A stretch of DNA of 64,000 bases from CAWFMO01 sp963817065 (GTDB lineage: Bacteria; Actinomycetota; Thermoleophilia; Solirubrobacterales; 70-9): contig CAWFMO010000002.1 in assembly GCA_963817065.1 (NCBI GenBank), positions 868,001 through 932,000 of the forward strand, in the 5' to 3' direction. Position numbers and translations under genes: made by a program. Under the pieces are notes generated by a model, which saw nothing but the letters and a program-made list of their open reading frames with translations, had not been told where the DNA came from and made no database searches. Of this stretch, positions 7,948-16,547 are shown in pieces (positions within the stretch are counted from its first letter, which is position 1; each line of letters opens with the position of its first letter).

Positions 7948-8382
7948 TCAGCGCAGGACCCGCAGCCCCTCGTGCTTGCGGCCCTCCTGGCGGCGGCGGC
8001 TGAGACCGAGCCACAGCAACCCGCCGCCGGCGAGCAGCGCCAGGGGCGGGAGGAAGATGCTGACCAGCGCGAGCAGCAGCGCCGCGCCGGCGACCATCAG
8101 GCTGACCGCGGTCGGGTCCGCCTCGGCCCGCTGGCGGGCGCCGAGCACGACCGAGTCGGTGAGCGCCATCGCCAGGACCCCGAGCGGCGCCCCGAAGACG
8201 ATCCCGATCCAGGCGCTGTCGACCTCGCTCGAGAGCGAGGCGGCGAACAGGGCGCCGCCGGCGGCGCCCGCGAGCGCGAACAGGCCCGGCTTGCCGGGCC
8301 CGTCGTAGGCGAGGCACCCGGCGAGCATCCCGGCTGCAAGTGCCAGGCCAAGTCCCTGGCATATGACTAGAAGGAGGTCCAC
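7948..8382 (-). CDS. Small four-helix membrane protein of unknown function
   Basis: 144 residues starting at GTG 8382, with hydrophobic stretches at about 4-24, 32-50, 56-75 and 92-125 and a basic C-terminus (SRRRQEGRKHEG). I recognise no family. Glycine and alanine dominate the helices. It is divergent from the aminotransferase gene (29 bp between starts) and upstream of the phosphodiesterase gene on the same strand, with which it may be transcribed. Confidence 0.6.
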   Translation of the reverse strand: MDLLLVICQGLGLALAAGMLAGCLAYDGPGKPGLFALAGAAGGALFAASLSSEVDSAWIGIVFGAPLGVLAMALTDSVVLGARQRAEADPTAVSLMVAGAALLLALVSIFLPPLALLAGGGLLWLGLSRRRQEGRKHEGLRVLR

Positions 8383-8399
8383 GATCGGCGTCGAGAGGC

Positions 8400-8405
8400 T
8401 ACCGT
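8400..8405 (+). promoter_or_regulatory. Candidate -10 box (TACCGT) of the aminotransferase
   Basis: TACCGT ends 6 nt before the GTG start at 8412. It is identical to the box before the DUF2867 gene, and there is no Shine-Dalgarno. Confidence 0.4.
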
Positions 8406-8411
8406 GACTCC

Positions 8412-9818
8412 GTGCCCGAGCAACCTGACCGTAAACCCGAGGCGGCAGCGGCGCCGAGGCGGCGCGCCCACACGACCTCGCGCGACCTCGAGCGCTACGC
8501 GGGGCTGTTCGCGAAGCGGACCGGGGTCATGCGCTCCTCGGCGATGCGCGACCTGATGGCGATCACCGCGCGGCCCGAGGTGATCTCGCTCGCCGGCGGC
8601 CTCCCCGACACCTCGACCTTCCCGCCCGCGAGCTTCGCGGCCCAGATGACGCGGATCGCACAGGAGTCCTCGGCCGAAGCACTTCAGTATGGGCCGACCG
8701 AGGGCTTCGAGGAGACCAAGGACTGCATCGCCCAGGTGATGGCGGCCGAGGGGATGCGCCTCGATCCCGAGGACATGATCGTGACGACCGGCGGCCAGCA
8801 GGCGATCGACCTCGTCTGCAAGACGCTGCTCGACCCCGGCGACCCGGTGATCTGCGAGGCGCCGACCTATCCGGGCGCGGTGCCGGCCTTCTGCAGCTAC
8901 GAGGCCGACGTGATCCAGGTCGCGACCGACGAGGACGGGATGCGGATCGACGAGCTCGCCGCGGTGCTCGAGCGGCTCGCCTCCGATGGCCGGCGGCCGA
9001 AGTTCATCTACTCGGTCCCGAGCTTCCAAAACCCGGCCGGGGTGACGCTCTCGGCCGAGCGCCGGGCGCGGGCGGTCGAGCTCGCGCGCGAGCACGAGGT
9101 GCTGATCGTCGAGGACAACCCCTACGGGCTGCTGCGGTTCGAGGGCGAGCCGCAGGCGCCGCTTTACGCGCTCGACGGCGGCGACTACGTCATCTACATC
9201 GGCACCTTCTCGAAGATCCTCTCGCCGGGGATCCGGATCGGCTGGGTCGTCGCGCCGCCGCCGGTGCTCGAGAAGATCGGGCTCGGCAAGCAGGCCGCCG
9301 ACCTCTGCACCTCGACCCTGACCCAGTACTTCGTCCGCGAGTACTTCGCCGAGGGCCGTGGCGCGAGTACGTCGACGACCTGATCGGGATCTACCGCGAG
9401 CGCCGCGACGTGATGCTCGAGGCCCTCGAGCGCTACTTCCCGGCCGAGGCCGAGCTGGACGCGGCCCGAGGGCGGGCTCTTCGTCTGGGCGACGCTCCCC
9501 GACTACATCGACACCACCGACCTGCTCGCGAAGGCGCTGCGCGAGAACGTCGCCTTCGTCCCCGGCCGCGCCGCGTACGTCGACGGACGCGGCGGCAGCT
9601 CGATGCGGCTCAACTTCTCCGGCTCGACCGAGGACGAGATCCGCGAGGGGATCAAGCGGATCGGCGGCGTCGTCTCCGAGCAGGTCGAGCTCTACAGATC
9701 GATCACCGGCGAGCACAAGGTGGTCGGCTCAAGCTCAAGCCCGCATACGCCCGCAGGCGAAGCCGAGGACGTGGGCGGGGATGTTCTCCCCCTGCCGCCC
9801 CGGAAGGGGGAGTTGTGA
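8412..9818 (+). CDS. PLP-dependent aminotransferase, class I/II (2-aminoadipate/MocR-like), frame-broken
   Basis: About 468 codons of a fold-type I aminotransferase like LysN or MocR C-terminal domains. It shows QYGPTEGFEETKDCI, TTGGQQAIDLVCKTLLDPGD, SVPSFQNPAG, VEDNPYGLLRFEG and the PLP lysine in GTFSKILSPG (Lys268). Two compensating single-base breaks, a loss near 9359 and a gain near 9455, put 9359-9455 out of frame. Reading through restores a normal C-terminal domain (LFVWATLP, SSMRLNFSG), so sequence error is likely. The last 25 or so residues are encoded partly by a dispersed repeat (9746-9774). The TGA overlaps the ddl start. Confidence 0.8.
9746..9774 (+). repeat. Dispersed 29-bp repeat, copy 1
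   Basis: This copy matches the reverse complement of 15520-15548 at 26 of 29 positions, and matches 16550-16571 at 20 of 22. It encodes the PAGEAEDVG part of the aminotransferase tail. Confidence 0.6.
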
Positions 9819-10765
9819 AGGTCGCGGTGCTCAAGGGCGGCAAGTCGCTCGAGCGCGGGGTCTCGCTGCGCTCCGGCGCCCGGGTCGAGGACGCGATTCG
9901 GGGCTCGGCCACGAAGTCGTCTCGATCGACGTCGGCGCCGAGCTCGTCTCGACCCTGCGCGCCGAGCGGCCCGAGGCCGCGTTCATCGCCCTCCACGGCC
10001 CCGGGGGCGAGGACGGCACGGTCCAGGAGCTGCTCGAGATCCTCGGCATCCCCTACACCGGGCCCGGGGTCGCCGCCTGCGAGCGCTGCGCCGACAAGGT
10101 CGTCGCCAAGCAGCTCTTCCGCGCCTCGGCGATCCCGACCCCCGACTGGTTCGCCTTCAACTCGACCGCCTTCGGCGAGCTCGGCGCCGCCGAGACGCTG
10201 CCGGAGATCGAGCAGCGGCTCGGCTTCCCGATCGTCGTCAAGCCCGCCTCGCAGGGCTCGGCGCTCGGGGTCCGCTTCGCCGCCGCAGCCGACCAGGTCC
10301 CCGGGGCGCTGGTCGCGGCGTTCAGCTACGGCGACCGGGTGCTGCTCGAGCGCTACGTCGAGGGCCGCGAGCTCGCCGTGAGCGTCATCGACGGCGAGCC
10401 GCTGCCGGCCGTCGAGGTCGATCCCTCACTCTGACGACACCTACGACTACGAGGCCCGCTATTCGATCGGCCGCACCGAGTTCCGCTGCCCGGCCGAGCT
10501 CACCGCCGCCGAGGCGGCGGAGGTCGCGAGGCTAGCCGGCGAGGCATACGGCGCGCTCGGCTGCGCCGGCGCCGTGCGCGTCGATCTGATGCTCGGCGAA
10601 GACGGGCCCGAGGTGCTCGAGGTCAACGCGGTCCCCGGGCTGACCGACACCAGCCTGCTGCCGATGGCGGCCGAGGCGGCCGGGACGGGGTTCGAGGAGC
10701 TGGTCGGGCGATTGGTGACGCTCGCCCTCGAGCGGCCCGGTCAGGCGGCCGCGCTGCGCGGCTAG
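9815..10765 (+). CDS. ddl: D-alanine--D-alanine ligase (first copy), frame-broken
   Basis: An ATP-grasp ligase joining two D-Ala for peptidoglycan, about 316 aa when the frame is repaired. It starts at GTG 9815, overlapping the previous stop (GTGA). Features seen are KGGKSLERGVSLRSG, the substrate-loop region LHGPGGEDGTVQELL, ATP-binding KPASQGSALGV, ERYVEGREL and the C-terminal metal/ATP site NAVPGLTDTSLLP. A base appears lost near 9899 and one gained near 10431, and both flanks are normal ligase sequence. A second, diverged ligase is encoded at 36997-37959. This copy might have another acceptor or be conditionally expressed; that is inference. Confidence 0.82.
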
Positions 10766-10766
10766 C

Positions 10767-11258
10767 TCAGTCCCCGCCGGCGGCGAAGTCCTCGGGCGAG
10801 ACGTTGTCGAGGAACTCCTTGAACTTGTCGACGACCTCTTCGGTGTCCTCGACCTCGTGCTCGAACTCGATCGCCGACTCCTCGATCACGTCCTCGGCCG
10901 CGTAGATCGGGGCCTCGACCCGGACCGCGAGCGCGAGCGCGTCGGAGGGCCGCGAGTCGATGTCGAGCTCGGACCCGTTGACCGAGATCGTGATCTGGGC
11001 GAAGAAGGTGTTGTCGCGGAGCTCGGTGACCGAGACCCGCTCGCACTTGGCGTCCATCTGCTCGAGGACCTCGCTGAGCAGGTCGTGGGTCATCGGCCGC
11101 GGCGTCGAGGCTCCCTGGAGCTTCATCAGGATCGCGGCCGCCTCGGGGTGGCCGATCCAGATCGGCAGGAACTTGTTCCCGTCGACGGTCTTCAACAGGA
11201 CGATCGGCTGCTTGCCGACCATGTCGAAGCTGACGCCGTAGATCGTCATCCGCTGCAA
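10767..11258 (-). CDS. Bifunctional nuclease-domain (BFN/DUF151) protein
   Basis: A 163-residue protein with the BFN domain (YGVSFDMVGKQPIVLLK, LPIWIGHPEAAAI, RPMTHDLLSEVLEQM, SRPSDALALAVRVEAPIY) followed by an acidic C-terminal tail. Homologues include plant bifunctional nucleases and the uncharacterised actinobacterial DUF151 proteins; activity here is inferred. The TTG at 11258 has a GGAG six bases upstream, so I prefer it to the in-frame ATG at 11249. It is convergent with ddl, with only 1 bp between them. Confidence 0.85.
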   Translation of the reverse strand: MQRMTIYGVSFDMVGKQPIVLLKTVDGNKFLPIWIGHPEAAAILMKLQGASTPRPMTHDLLSEVLEQMDAKCERVSVTELRDNTFFAQITISVNGSELDIDSRPSDALALAVRVEAPIYAAEDVIEESAIEFEHEVEDTEEVVDKFKEFLDNVSPEDFAAGGD

Positions 11259-11285
11259 GTCGCGCTCCAGGTCAAGGTCGGGCGC

Positions 11286-11291
11286 ATTATA
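11286..11291 (-). promoter_or_regulatory. Candidate -10 box (TATAAT)
   Basis: On the minus strand the sequence reads TATAAT, 27 nt before the BFN-gene start. No matching -35 is seen at a 16-18 nt spacing. Confidence 0.4.
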
Positions 11292-11309
11292 GGTGCGGCC
11301 CTCGGGCGC

Positions 11310-11717
11310 TCAGGCGGGCGGGCCGGCCTCGAGAGCGGCGAGAGCCCGCTCGCGATCGAAGAACGCGAACAGCTTTCGCGGCTTGCCGCCGTCGTCGACC
11401 CACCCCAGGAAGGTGAACTCCGCGACCGGCACGTCGAGGTTCGTCTTCGCGGCGGTCAGCTGCCATTGGCAGAGCGCCAGGACCCCGTCGCCGTGTTCTT
11501 CGATCTCTTTGACGTCTAGCCGGGCCTGCTCCCAGACCGCAGCCCACTCCTTTATCCACCGCCGCAGTTCGTCGCCGCTCTTCGTCCCCGGCTCGGGAAA
11601 GCTCGGATCCGGGGTGAACTCGAAGTCGGGGCCGAGCTCGTCAAGCCAGCTCTCGATCCCGCCGTCGTTGTAGATCTCGACCAGATGCTCGAAGTAGGCC
11701 GTGCGTTCGTTCGCCAC
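11310..11717 (-). CDS. SnoaL/NTF2-like protein
   Basis: 135 residues with the pattern of SnoaL-like proteins: YFEHLVEIYNDGG, WLDELGPDFEFTPDPSFPEPG, GDELRRWIKEWAAVWEQ, and final strands VPVAEFTFLGW and LFAFFDRERAL. It is not closely similar to the pair at 3.4-4.3 kb. No catalytic residues can be assigned. It lies between the tRNA-Ile and BFN genes on the minus strand. The function is unknown. Confidence 0.7.
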   Translation of the reverse strand: MANERTAYFEHLVEIYNDGGIESWLDELGPDFEFTPDPSFPEPGTKSGDELRRWIKEWAAVWEQARLDVKEIEEHGDGVLALCQWQLTAAKTNLDVPVAEFTFLGWVDDGGKPRKLFAFFDRERALAALEAGPPA

Positions 11718-11752
11718 CGAACCAGCCTAATCCAAGGAGGGCGTGCGGAAGA

Positions 11753-11826
<74 letters not shown>

Positions 11827-11840
11827 GGGGCCGCGAAAGT

Positions 11841-12683
11841 CTAGCGGCGGATTCTGCGCGCCAAACGGCGAAGCTCGGCGAGGTTCTCGAACTCCAACTC
11901 GGCCTTGATACCGCTCTTCGCGCTCCGAACCTTGACCTCGGCGCCGAGCGCCTCGCCGAGCTCGTCCTCGGCGTCGCGGAGCGCCTGGCGCTCGTCGGCG
12001 CTGGTGCCGCCGCCCTTGGCGGGCTTGCGCCCGGCCGGCTTGGCGCGGCGCTCGGTCTCGCGCACCGACCAGGCGCCCTTGGCGGCGTCGCGGGCGAGCT
12101 TCAGGCGCTTGGTCTGGTCGGGCTCGGTGAGGATCGCGCGGCCGTGGCCCTCGGAGAGCTCGCCCGACGCCAACAACCCCAGTACAGGATCGGGCAGGTC
12201 GAGGATCCGGATCAGGTTCGAGATCGCCGCGCGCGAGCGCCCGACCCGTCGGCCGAGCTCCTCCTTCGAGATCCCGAGGTCGTCGACGAGCGATGCGCAG
12301 GCGCGGGCCTCGTCGACCGGATTGAGGTCCTCGCGGACCATGTTCTCGATCAGCGCCGCCTGCAACCGGTCGTCGTCGGGCGAGATCCGGACGACCGCCG
12401 GGACGCGGTCGAGGCCGGCCTGCTGGGCGGCGCGCCAGCGGCGCTCGCCGGCGACGAGCTCGTAATGGTCCGAGCCGTCGATCGGGCGCACGATCAGCGG
12501 CTGCAGCAGCCCGGTGGCGCCGATCGAGGAGGCGAGCGCGTCGAGCGCCTTGGCGTCGAACTCAGAGCGCGGCTGGTCGGGGTTGGGCTCGATCCGCCCG
12601 ACCGGGAGCTCGAGCAGCTCCGGGCCGCCAGACTCGGGGAGGATCGCCGCCAGCCCCCGCCCCATTCCACGCTTGGTCGCCAT
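11841..12683 (-). CDS. parB: Chromosome-partitioning protein ParB
   Basis: A 280-residue ParB. It has a CTPase/sulfiredoxin-like N-domain with GERRWRAAQ (about 84-92) and ENMVREDLNP, a helix-turn-helix parS-binding region (ISKEELGRRVGRSRAAISNLIRIL), and a C-terminal dimerisation part rich in charged residues. ParB clamps at parS near oriC, loads SMC and stimulates ParA. The position next to parA in the origin-proximal cluster is the usual one. The ATG at 12683 gives the normal start MATKRGMGRGLAAIL. Confidence 0.95.
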   Translation of the reverse strand: MATKRGMGRGLAAILPESGGPELLELPVGRIEPNPDQPRSEFDAKALDALASSIGATGLLQPLIVRPIDGSDHYELVAGERRWRAAQQAGLDRVPAVVRISPDDDRLQAALIENMVREDLNPVDEARACASLVDDLGISKEELGRRVGRSRAAISNLIRILDLPDPVLGLLASGELSEGHGRAILTEPDQTKRLKLARDAAKGAWSVRETERRAKPAGRKPAKGGGTSADERQALRDAEDELGEALGAEVKVRSAKSGIKAELEFENLAELRRLARRIRR

Positions 12684-12690
12684 TAAACGG

Positions 12691-12717
12691 CGCCTCCTCC
12701 GCTTCGCGTCCGGGGGC
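12691..12717 (-). repeat. Dispersed repeat, diverged copy 2
   Basis: Read on the minus strand, this segment resembles the repeat at 9746-9774 and 15520-15548 (about 21 of 26 aligned positions against the latter). It sits in the 55-bp parA-parB gap, and GGCGCC near each end gives it a short inverted repeat. Confidence 0.45.
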
Positions 12718-12738
12718 GCCTTGGGCCGTGGCTCGGGA

Positions 12739-13488
<750 letters not shown>

Positions 13489-13501
13489 CGCTCGTCAGCC
13501 A

Positions 13502-14251
13502 TCAATCGTCAGCCGGCTGGTGGTCAGGGGCCGAACGACGTCCTGGTTCGGAGCCGAACGGTCTCTTCTTTGCGATTCCGGGGCGTCGGGGAAGTCCATC
13601 GGGGGTCGGTCCATTCTTGCGGAGCAGGTGGATGTGCCGGTGGCGGGAGCCGGCCCAGGGGCCGACCGGGGTGATCGAGACCGGCTCGACCGCGAGCTCC
13701 GGCGCGGCGCGCCCCAGCTCCGCCTCCTCATCGGAGTCGCGCTTGCCCTTCCAGCAGACGAGCCGCCCGCCGTCGGCGAGCAGCGGCGAGGCGAGCTCGG
13801 CGAGGGTCGCGAGCCGCCCTACCGCGCGCGCGGTCGCCGCGTCGTAGCGCTCGCGCCCCTCGCCCCCGGCCCAGGTCTCGGCGCGCGCGTCGATCGCGCT
13901 GGCGTTCTCGAGCCCGAGCTCGGCGGCGGCGCGGGCGATGAACTCGGCCTTGCGCGAGGTCGCCTCGATCAGATCGACCTGGGTTTCGGGGAAGACGATC
14001 GCGAGCACCAACCCCGGCAGTCCCGCGCCGGCGCCGATGTCGGCGATCCGCTCGACTCCGTCGAGCCCCCCGGGCTCGATCCCGCTGAGGCTGTCGGCGA
14101 CGTGGACCTTCCAGGCCCGCTCGGGGTCGCGGACCGAGGTCGGCGAGCGCGGTTCGGAGAGCAGCTCGACCAGCTTCGCGAGTGACTCGCGGGCCGGCGG
14201 GTCGAGCCCCTCGATCGCCGGCGAGCCGTGCGGAGGGGCGACCGTCACCAA
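13502..14251 (-). CDS. rsmG: 16S rRNA (guanine527-N7)-methyltransferase RsmG
   Basis: A 249-residue SAM-dependent methyltransferase with the RsmG motifs VHVADSL, IADIGAGAGLPGLVLAI (SAM-binding), DLIEATSRKAEF and ARAVGRLATLAEL. RsmG methylates G527 of 16S rRNA, and its loss gives low-level streptomycin resistance. About 25 residues after HIHLLRKNGP extend beyond the conserved fold and are probably disordered. The position between khpB and parA is the conserved order. The start codon chosen is ATG 14251. Confidence 0.93.
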   Translation of the reverse strand: MVTVAPPHGSPAIEGLDPPARESLAKLVELLSEPRSPTSVRDPERAWKVHVADSLSGIEPGGLDGVERIADIGAGAGLPGLVLAIVFPETQVDLIEATSRKAEFIARAAAELGLENASAIDARAETWAGGEGRERYDAATARAVGRLATLAELASPLLADGGRLVCWKGKRDSDEEAELGRAAPELAVEPVSITPVGPWAGSRHRHIHLLRKNGPTPDGLPRRPGIAKKRPFGSEPGRRSAPDHQPADD

Positions 14252-14255
14252 CGCG

Positions 14256-14744
14256 TCAGTCTGCGACCAGCGGCGCGACGACGACGTACCGGTTCGGCTC
14301 GTCGCCCTCGCTGTAGGTCTCGATCCCGGCGCGGTCGCGAAGGTACTCGTGGATCACGCGGCGCTCGCTCGAGCTCATCGGCTCGAGCTCGACCGCGCGG
14401 TCGCCGCTCATCGCCTCGTCGGTGACCCGGTCGGCGCGCGCCTCGAGCGTCTCGCGGCGGCGGTCGCGGTAGCCGGCGGCGTCGACGGTGACCCGCTTGC
14501 GCTCCTTCATGCCCTGGAACGCGGCCTGAAAGCAGAGCAGCTGAACGGCGTCGATCGTCTGGCCGTGGCGGCCGATCAGCAGCGCGACCTCTTCGCCGTC
14601 GACCGTCGCCGAGATCGTCTCCTCATCCTCTTCGACCGCGATCTCGGCTTTGATCCCGAGCCCCTCGACGATCCGCTCGAGCAGGGCCTCGACCCGTTCG
14701 GCCGGCGCCTCCGGCAACTCCTCGACTGCTTTCTCCTCCGCCAT
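14256..14744 (-). CDS. khpB: KH-R3H RNA-binding protein KhpB (Jag/EloR)
   Basis: 162 residues. A KH-II-like domain with the GxxG loop in LIGRHGQTIDAVQ (about 56-68) is followed by an R3H domain with SSSERRVIHEYL (about 124-136). KhpB works with KhpA as an RNA chaperone and affects cell elongation; it is typically encoded next to yidC. A full Jag_N domain is not evident, and the N-terminus is a short acidic helix. It overlaps nothing, with 4 bp to rsmG and 21 bp from yidC. Confidence 0.92.
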   Translation of the reverse strand: MAEEKAVEELPEAPAERVEALLERIVEGLGIKAEIAVEEDEETISATVDGEEVALLIGRHGQTIDAVQLLCFQAAFQGMKERKRVTVDAAGYRDRRRETLEARADRVTDEAMSGDRAVELEPMSSSERRVIHEYLRDRAGIETYSEGDEPNRYVVVAPLVAD

Positions 14745-14765
14745 CCAGCGGCAGTCTAGCCCGGG

Positions 14766-15512
14766 CTAGCGCCGCCGCTTCTTCTTGCGGGGCGGGGGCG
14801 GCGGGGGCTTGGCGGCCCGGGCCTCCTCCGGCGTCTGCGGCTCGGCCTGGGGGAAGAAGACCTTGACCACTGCCTGCTGGCCCATCGTCCAGACGTTGGT
14901 CGAGATCCAGTAGACGAGCAGCCCGGCCGGGAAGCCGATCATGATCGGGGTGAAGACCAGCGGCAGGCCCATCGAGATCATCCGCTGCTGCCGGCTCGCC
15001 GAGCGCCCGGTCATGATCAGCCCGGCGATCACCGAGGTGCCGATGTAGAGCAGGAGCAGGACGATCAGCGTCCCGCCGGTCGCCTTCTCGGTCAGGTTGT
15101 CGATGAAAAGCCAGCTCTGCTGGCCCGCCTCGCGGAGCTCGTCCTTGAAGTCGTCGCCCTGGAGCAGGTAGAAGAGCGACATGAAGACCGGGAGCTGGAG
15201 CAGCAGCGGCAGGCAGGAGGCGAACGGGTTGACGCCGTGCTCCTGGAACAGCGCCATGCTCTCGCGCTGGAGCCGCTCGCGGTCGTTCTTGTAGCGCTCC
15301 TGGATCTCCTTGAGCTGCGGCTGGATCGCCGACATCTCGCGCATCGAGCGGATCTGCTTGACCGAGAGCGGCAGGATCATCAGCCGGGTGATGAAGGTCA
15401 GCCCGACGATCGCCGCCCCGTACTGGAGCCCGACCGGATCGTGGAGGAAGTTGAGGATCTCGTTCGCGATGTCGATCAGGGGCTGGAGCGGGTTGGCAAT
15501 CAGAACCTCCAT
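14766..15512 (-). CDS. yidC: Membrane protein insertase YidC
   Basis: A 248-residue YidC/Oxa1 insertase of the short Gram-positive type. Five hydrophobic segments are visible, with the groove arginine in FITRLMILPL (about 40-49), a cytoplasmic helical hairpin (QPQLKEIQERYKNDRERL) and the later helices around NPFASCLPLLLQLPVF and GFPAGLLVYWISTN. The C-terminus is a proline run followed by KKKRRR, a positively charged tail expected to contact ribosomes. It lacks the periplasmic P1 domain of proteobacterial YidC. The start ATG shares its A with the yidD stop (TAATG), implying translational coupling. Confidence 0.95.
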   Translation of the reverse strand: MEVLIANPLQPLIDIANEILNFLHDPVGLQYGAAIVGLTFITRLMILPLSVKQIRSMREMSAIQPQLKEIQERYKNDRERLQRESMALFQEHGVNPFASCLPLLLQLPVFMSLFYLLQGDDFKDELREAGQQSWLFIDNLTEKATGGTLIVLLLLYIGTSVIAGLIMTGRSASRQQRMISMGLPLVFTPIMIGFPAGLLVYWISTNVWTMGQQAVVKVFFPQAEPQTPEEARAAKPPPPPPRKKKRRR

Positions 15513-15820
15513 TAGCCGGCCACCTCCTCGGCTGCGCCTGCGGGGGTACCGGGGGTTGGCGAGGTCCCCTTGCTTCGGGGTCGATGCGCGTGGTCACGGA
15601 ATATGCCCCGGTCGGCGACGTCGTCGATCCCGCCGTCGCTGAACGGGTTGCAGCGCAGTACGCGCCAGGCGGCGAGGATCGAGCCGCGGAGCGGGCCGAG
15701 CTCGCGGACCGCCTCGACCGCGTAGTCCGAGCAGGTCGGGTGGTATTTGCAGCGCCGCCCGAAGGCCGGAGAGATGAAGCGCTGGTAGAGCCCGATCAAG
15801 TAGAGAAGCAACCGTTTCAC
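15512..15820 (-). CDS. yidD: Membrane insertion efficiency factor YidD
   Basis: A 102-residue YidD. The conserved core is LLYLIGLYQRFISPAFGRRC (about 4-23), then YHPTCSDYAVEAVRELG and WRVLRCNPFSDGGIDDV; the three cysteines are typical. The protein assists YidC-dependent insertion. The C-terminal 30 or so residues lie outside the family core, and the last dozen (TPAGAAEEVAG region) are encoded by the dispersed repeat at 15520-15548. It overlaps the rnpA stop by 4 bp. Confidence 0.93.
   Translation of the reverse strand: MKRLLLYLIGLYQRFISPAFGRRCKYHPTCSDYAVEAVRELGPLRGSILAAWRVLRCNPFSDGGIDDVADRGIFRDHAHRPRSKGTSPTPGTPAGAAEEVAG
15520..15548 (-). repeat. Dispersed 29-bp repeat, copy 3
   Basis: Read on the minus strand it agrees with 9746-9774 at 26 of 29 positions. 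It forms the end of the yidD coding sequence. Confidence 0.6.
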
Positions 15821-16227
15821 GACAAACGCTCCTGCCCCTGGGGATCGTCCTTCGCCGGCTTGTCCCCGAGCAGCTCCGCCAGCGAGCGCTCGAGGCCCGG
15901 GGCCCCTTCGCGCTCGGCGAGCTCCTCGACCCCGGGGCGGGCGACGACGACGAAGTCGTGGCCGGCCGGGAGCCGCTCGGTCAGCGCCCAGAACGCCTCG
16001 CGGAGGCGGCGCTTGACCTTGTTGCGGACTACGGCGCCGCCGATCTTGCGGCCGACCGAGATCCCGAGCCGCGGCTGCTCGGCGCCGGAGTCGGAGCGCG
16101 GGAACGAGTAGAGGACGAGGAAGCGGTTGGCGCGCGAGTCGCCGTCGCGATAGACGCGGTCGAACTCGCCGCTGCGCGAGAGTCGCCCTCGCCTGCGCCC
16201 GCGTTCGCTCATCGAGCCGACAGCCAA
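15817..16227 (-). CDS. rnpA: Ribonuclease P protein component
   Basis: 136 residues including the RNase P protein core: GRLSRSGEFDRVYRDG, NRFLVLYSFP, RLGISVGRKIGGAVVRNKVKRRLREAF (carrying the RNxxKR RNA-binding signature) and HDFVVVARPG. It binds the M1 RNA and helps 5' maturation of tRNAs. The C-terminal 30 residues are an extension. It is the usual neighbour of rpmH and yidD in the origin cluster. Confidence 0.94.
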   Translation of the reverse strand: MAVGSMSERGRRRGRLSRSGEFDRVYRDGDSRANRFLVLYSFPRSDSGAEQPRLGISVGRKIGGAVVRNKVKRRLREAFWALTERLPAGHDFVVVARPGVEELAEREGAPGLERSLAELLGDKPAKDDPQGQERLS

Positions 16228-16234
16228 CGCGCCG

Positions 16235-16369
16235 CTATGGAGTCAGGCGCTTGCGGCCGCGCGCGCGGCGGCGCCTGAGGATCGCCCTGCCCGAGCGCGT
16301 ACGACTGCGGGCACGGAACCCGTGGGTCCGCGCTCGCTTCCGCTTCTTGGGCTGGTAGGTCCGCTTCAT
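16235..16369 (-). CDS. rpmH: 50S ribosomal protein L34
   Basis: 44 residues starting at ATG 16369, giving the invariant N-terminus MKRTYQPKKRKRARTHGFRA and the basic end RGRKRLTP. An in-frame upstream extension to 16447 exists but is not part of L34. It is the first gene of the leftward origin-proximal operon (rpmH-rnpA-yidD-yidC-khpB-rsmG-parAB) and diverges from dnaA. Confidence 0.95.
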   Translation of the reverse strand: MKRTYQPKKRKRARTHGFRARSRTRSGRAILRRRRARGRKRLTP

Positions 16370-16415
16370 CTCGAGGGCTATCCGACGGGCGCCGTTCGGT
16401 CGGGCAGCGGCGGCC

Positions 16416-16421
16416 AGTATA
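16416..16421 (-). promoter_or_regulatory. Candidate -10 box (TATACT) of rpmH
   Basis: TATACT on the minus strand lies 46 nt upstream of the rpmH ATG in the rpmH-dnaA divergent gap. A weak TTGG element lies about 20 nt further upstream. It is the best promoter candidate in this 178-bp spacer. Confidence 0.4.
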
Positions 16422-16547
16422 CGGACCCGCGCGCGGCGGTCGGCCAATCCGAACGGGCGGCGAGGTTTTTCCCGCGAGATGCAGCCACCGCCGCGGCGAG
16501 CGCCCGGAGCGCGGCGCGGGCACGCCTATGATCGCGACCGGCCGAGG

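Noticed and set aside
15813..15828. parS-like site (GTTTCACG followed by ACAAAC)
   Set aside because: Only 12 of 16 positions match the parS consensus and the second half-site is poor. It lies across the yidD start codon, so the bases are explained by coding and overlap needs.
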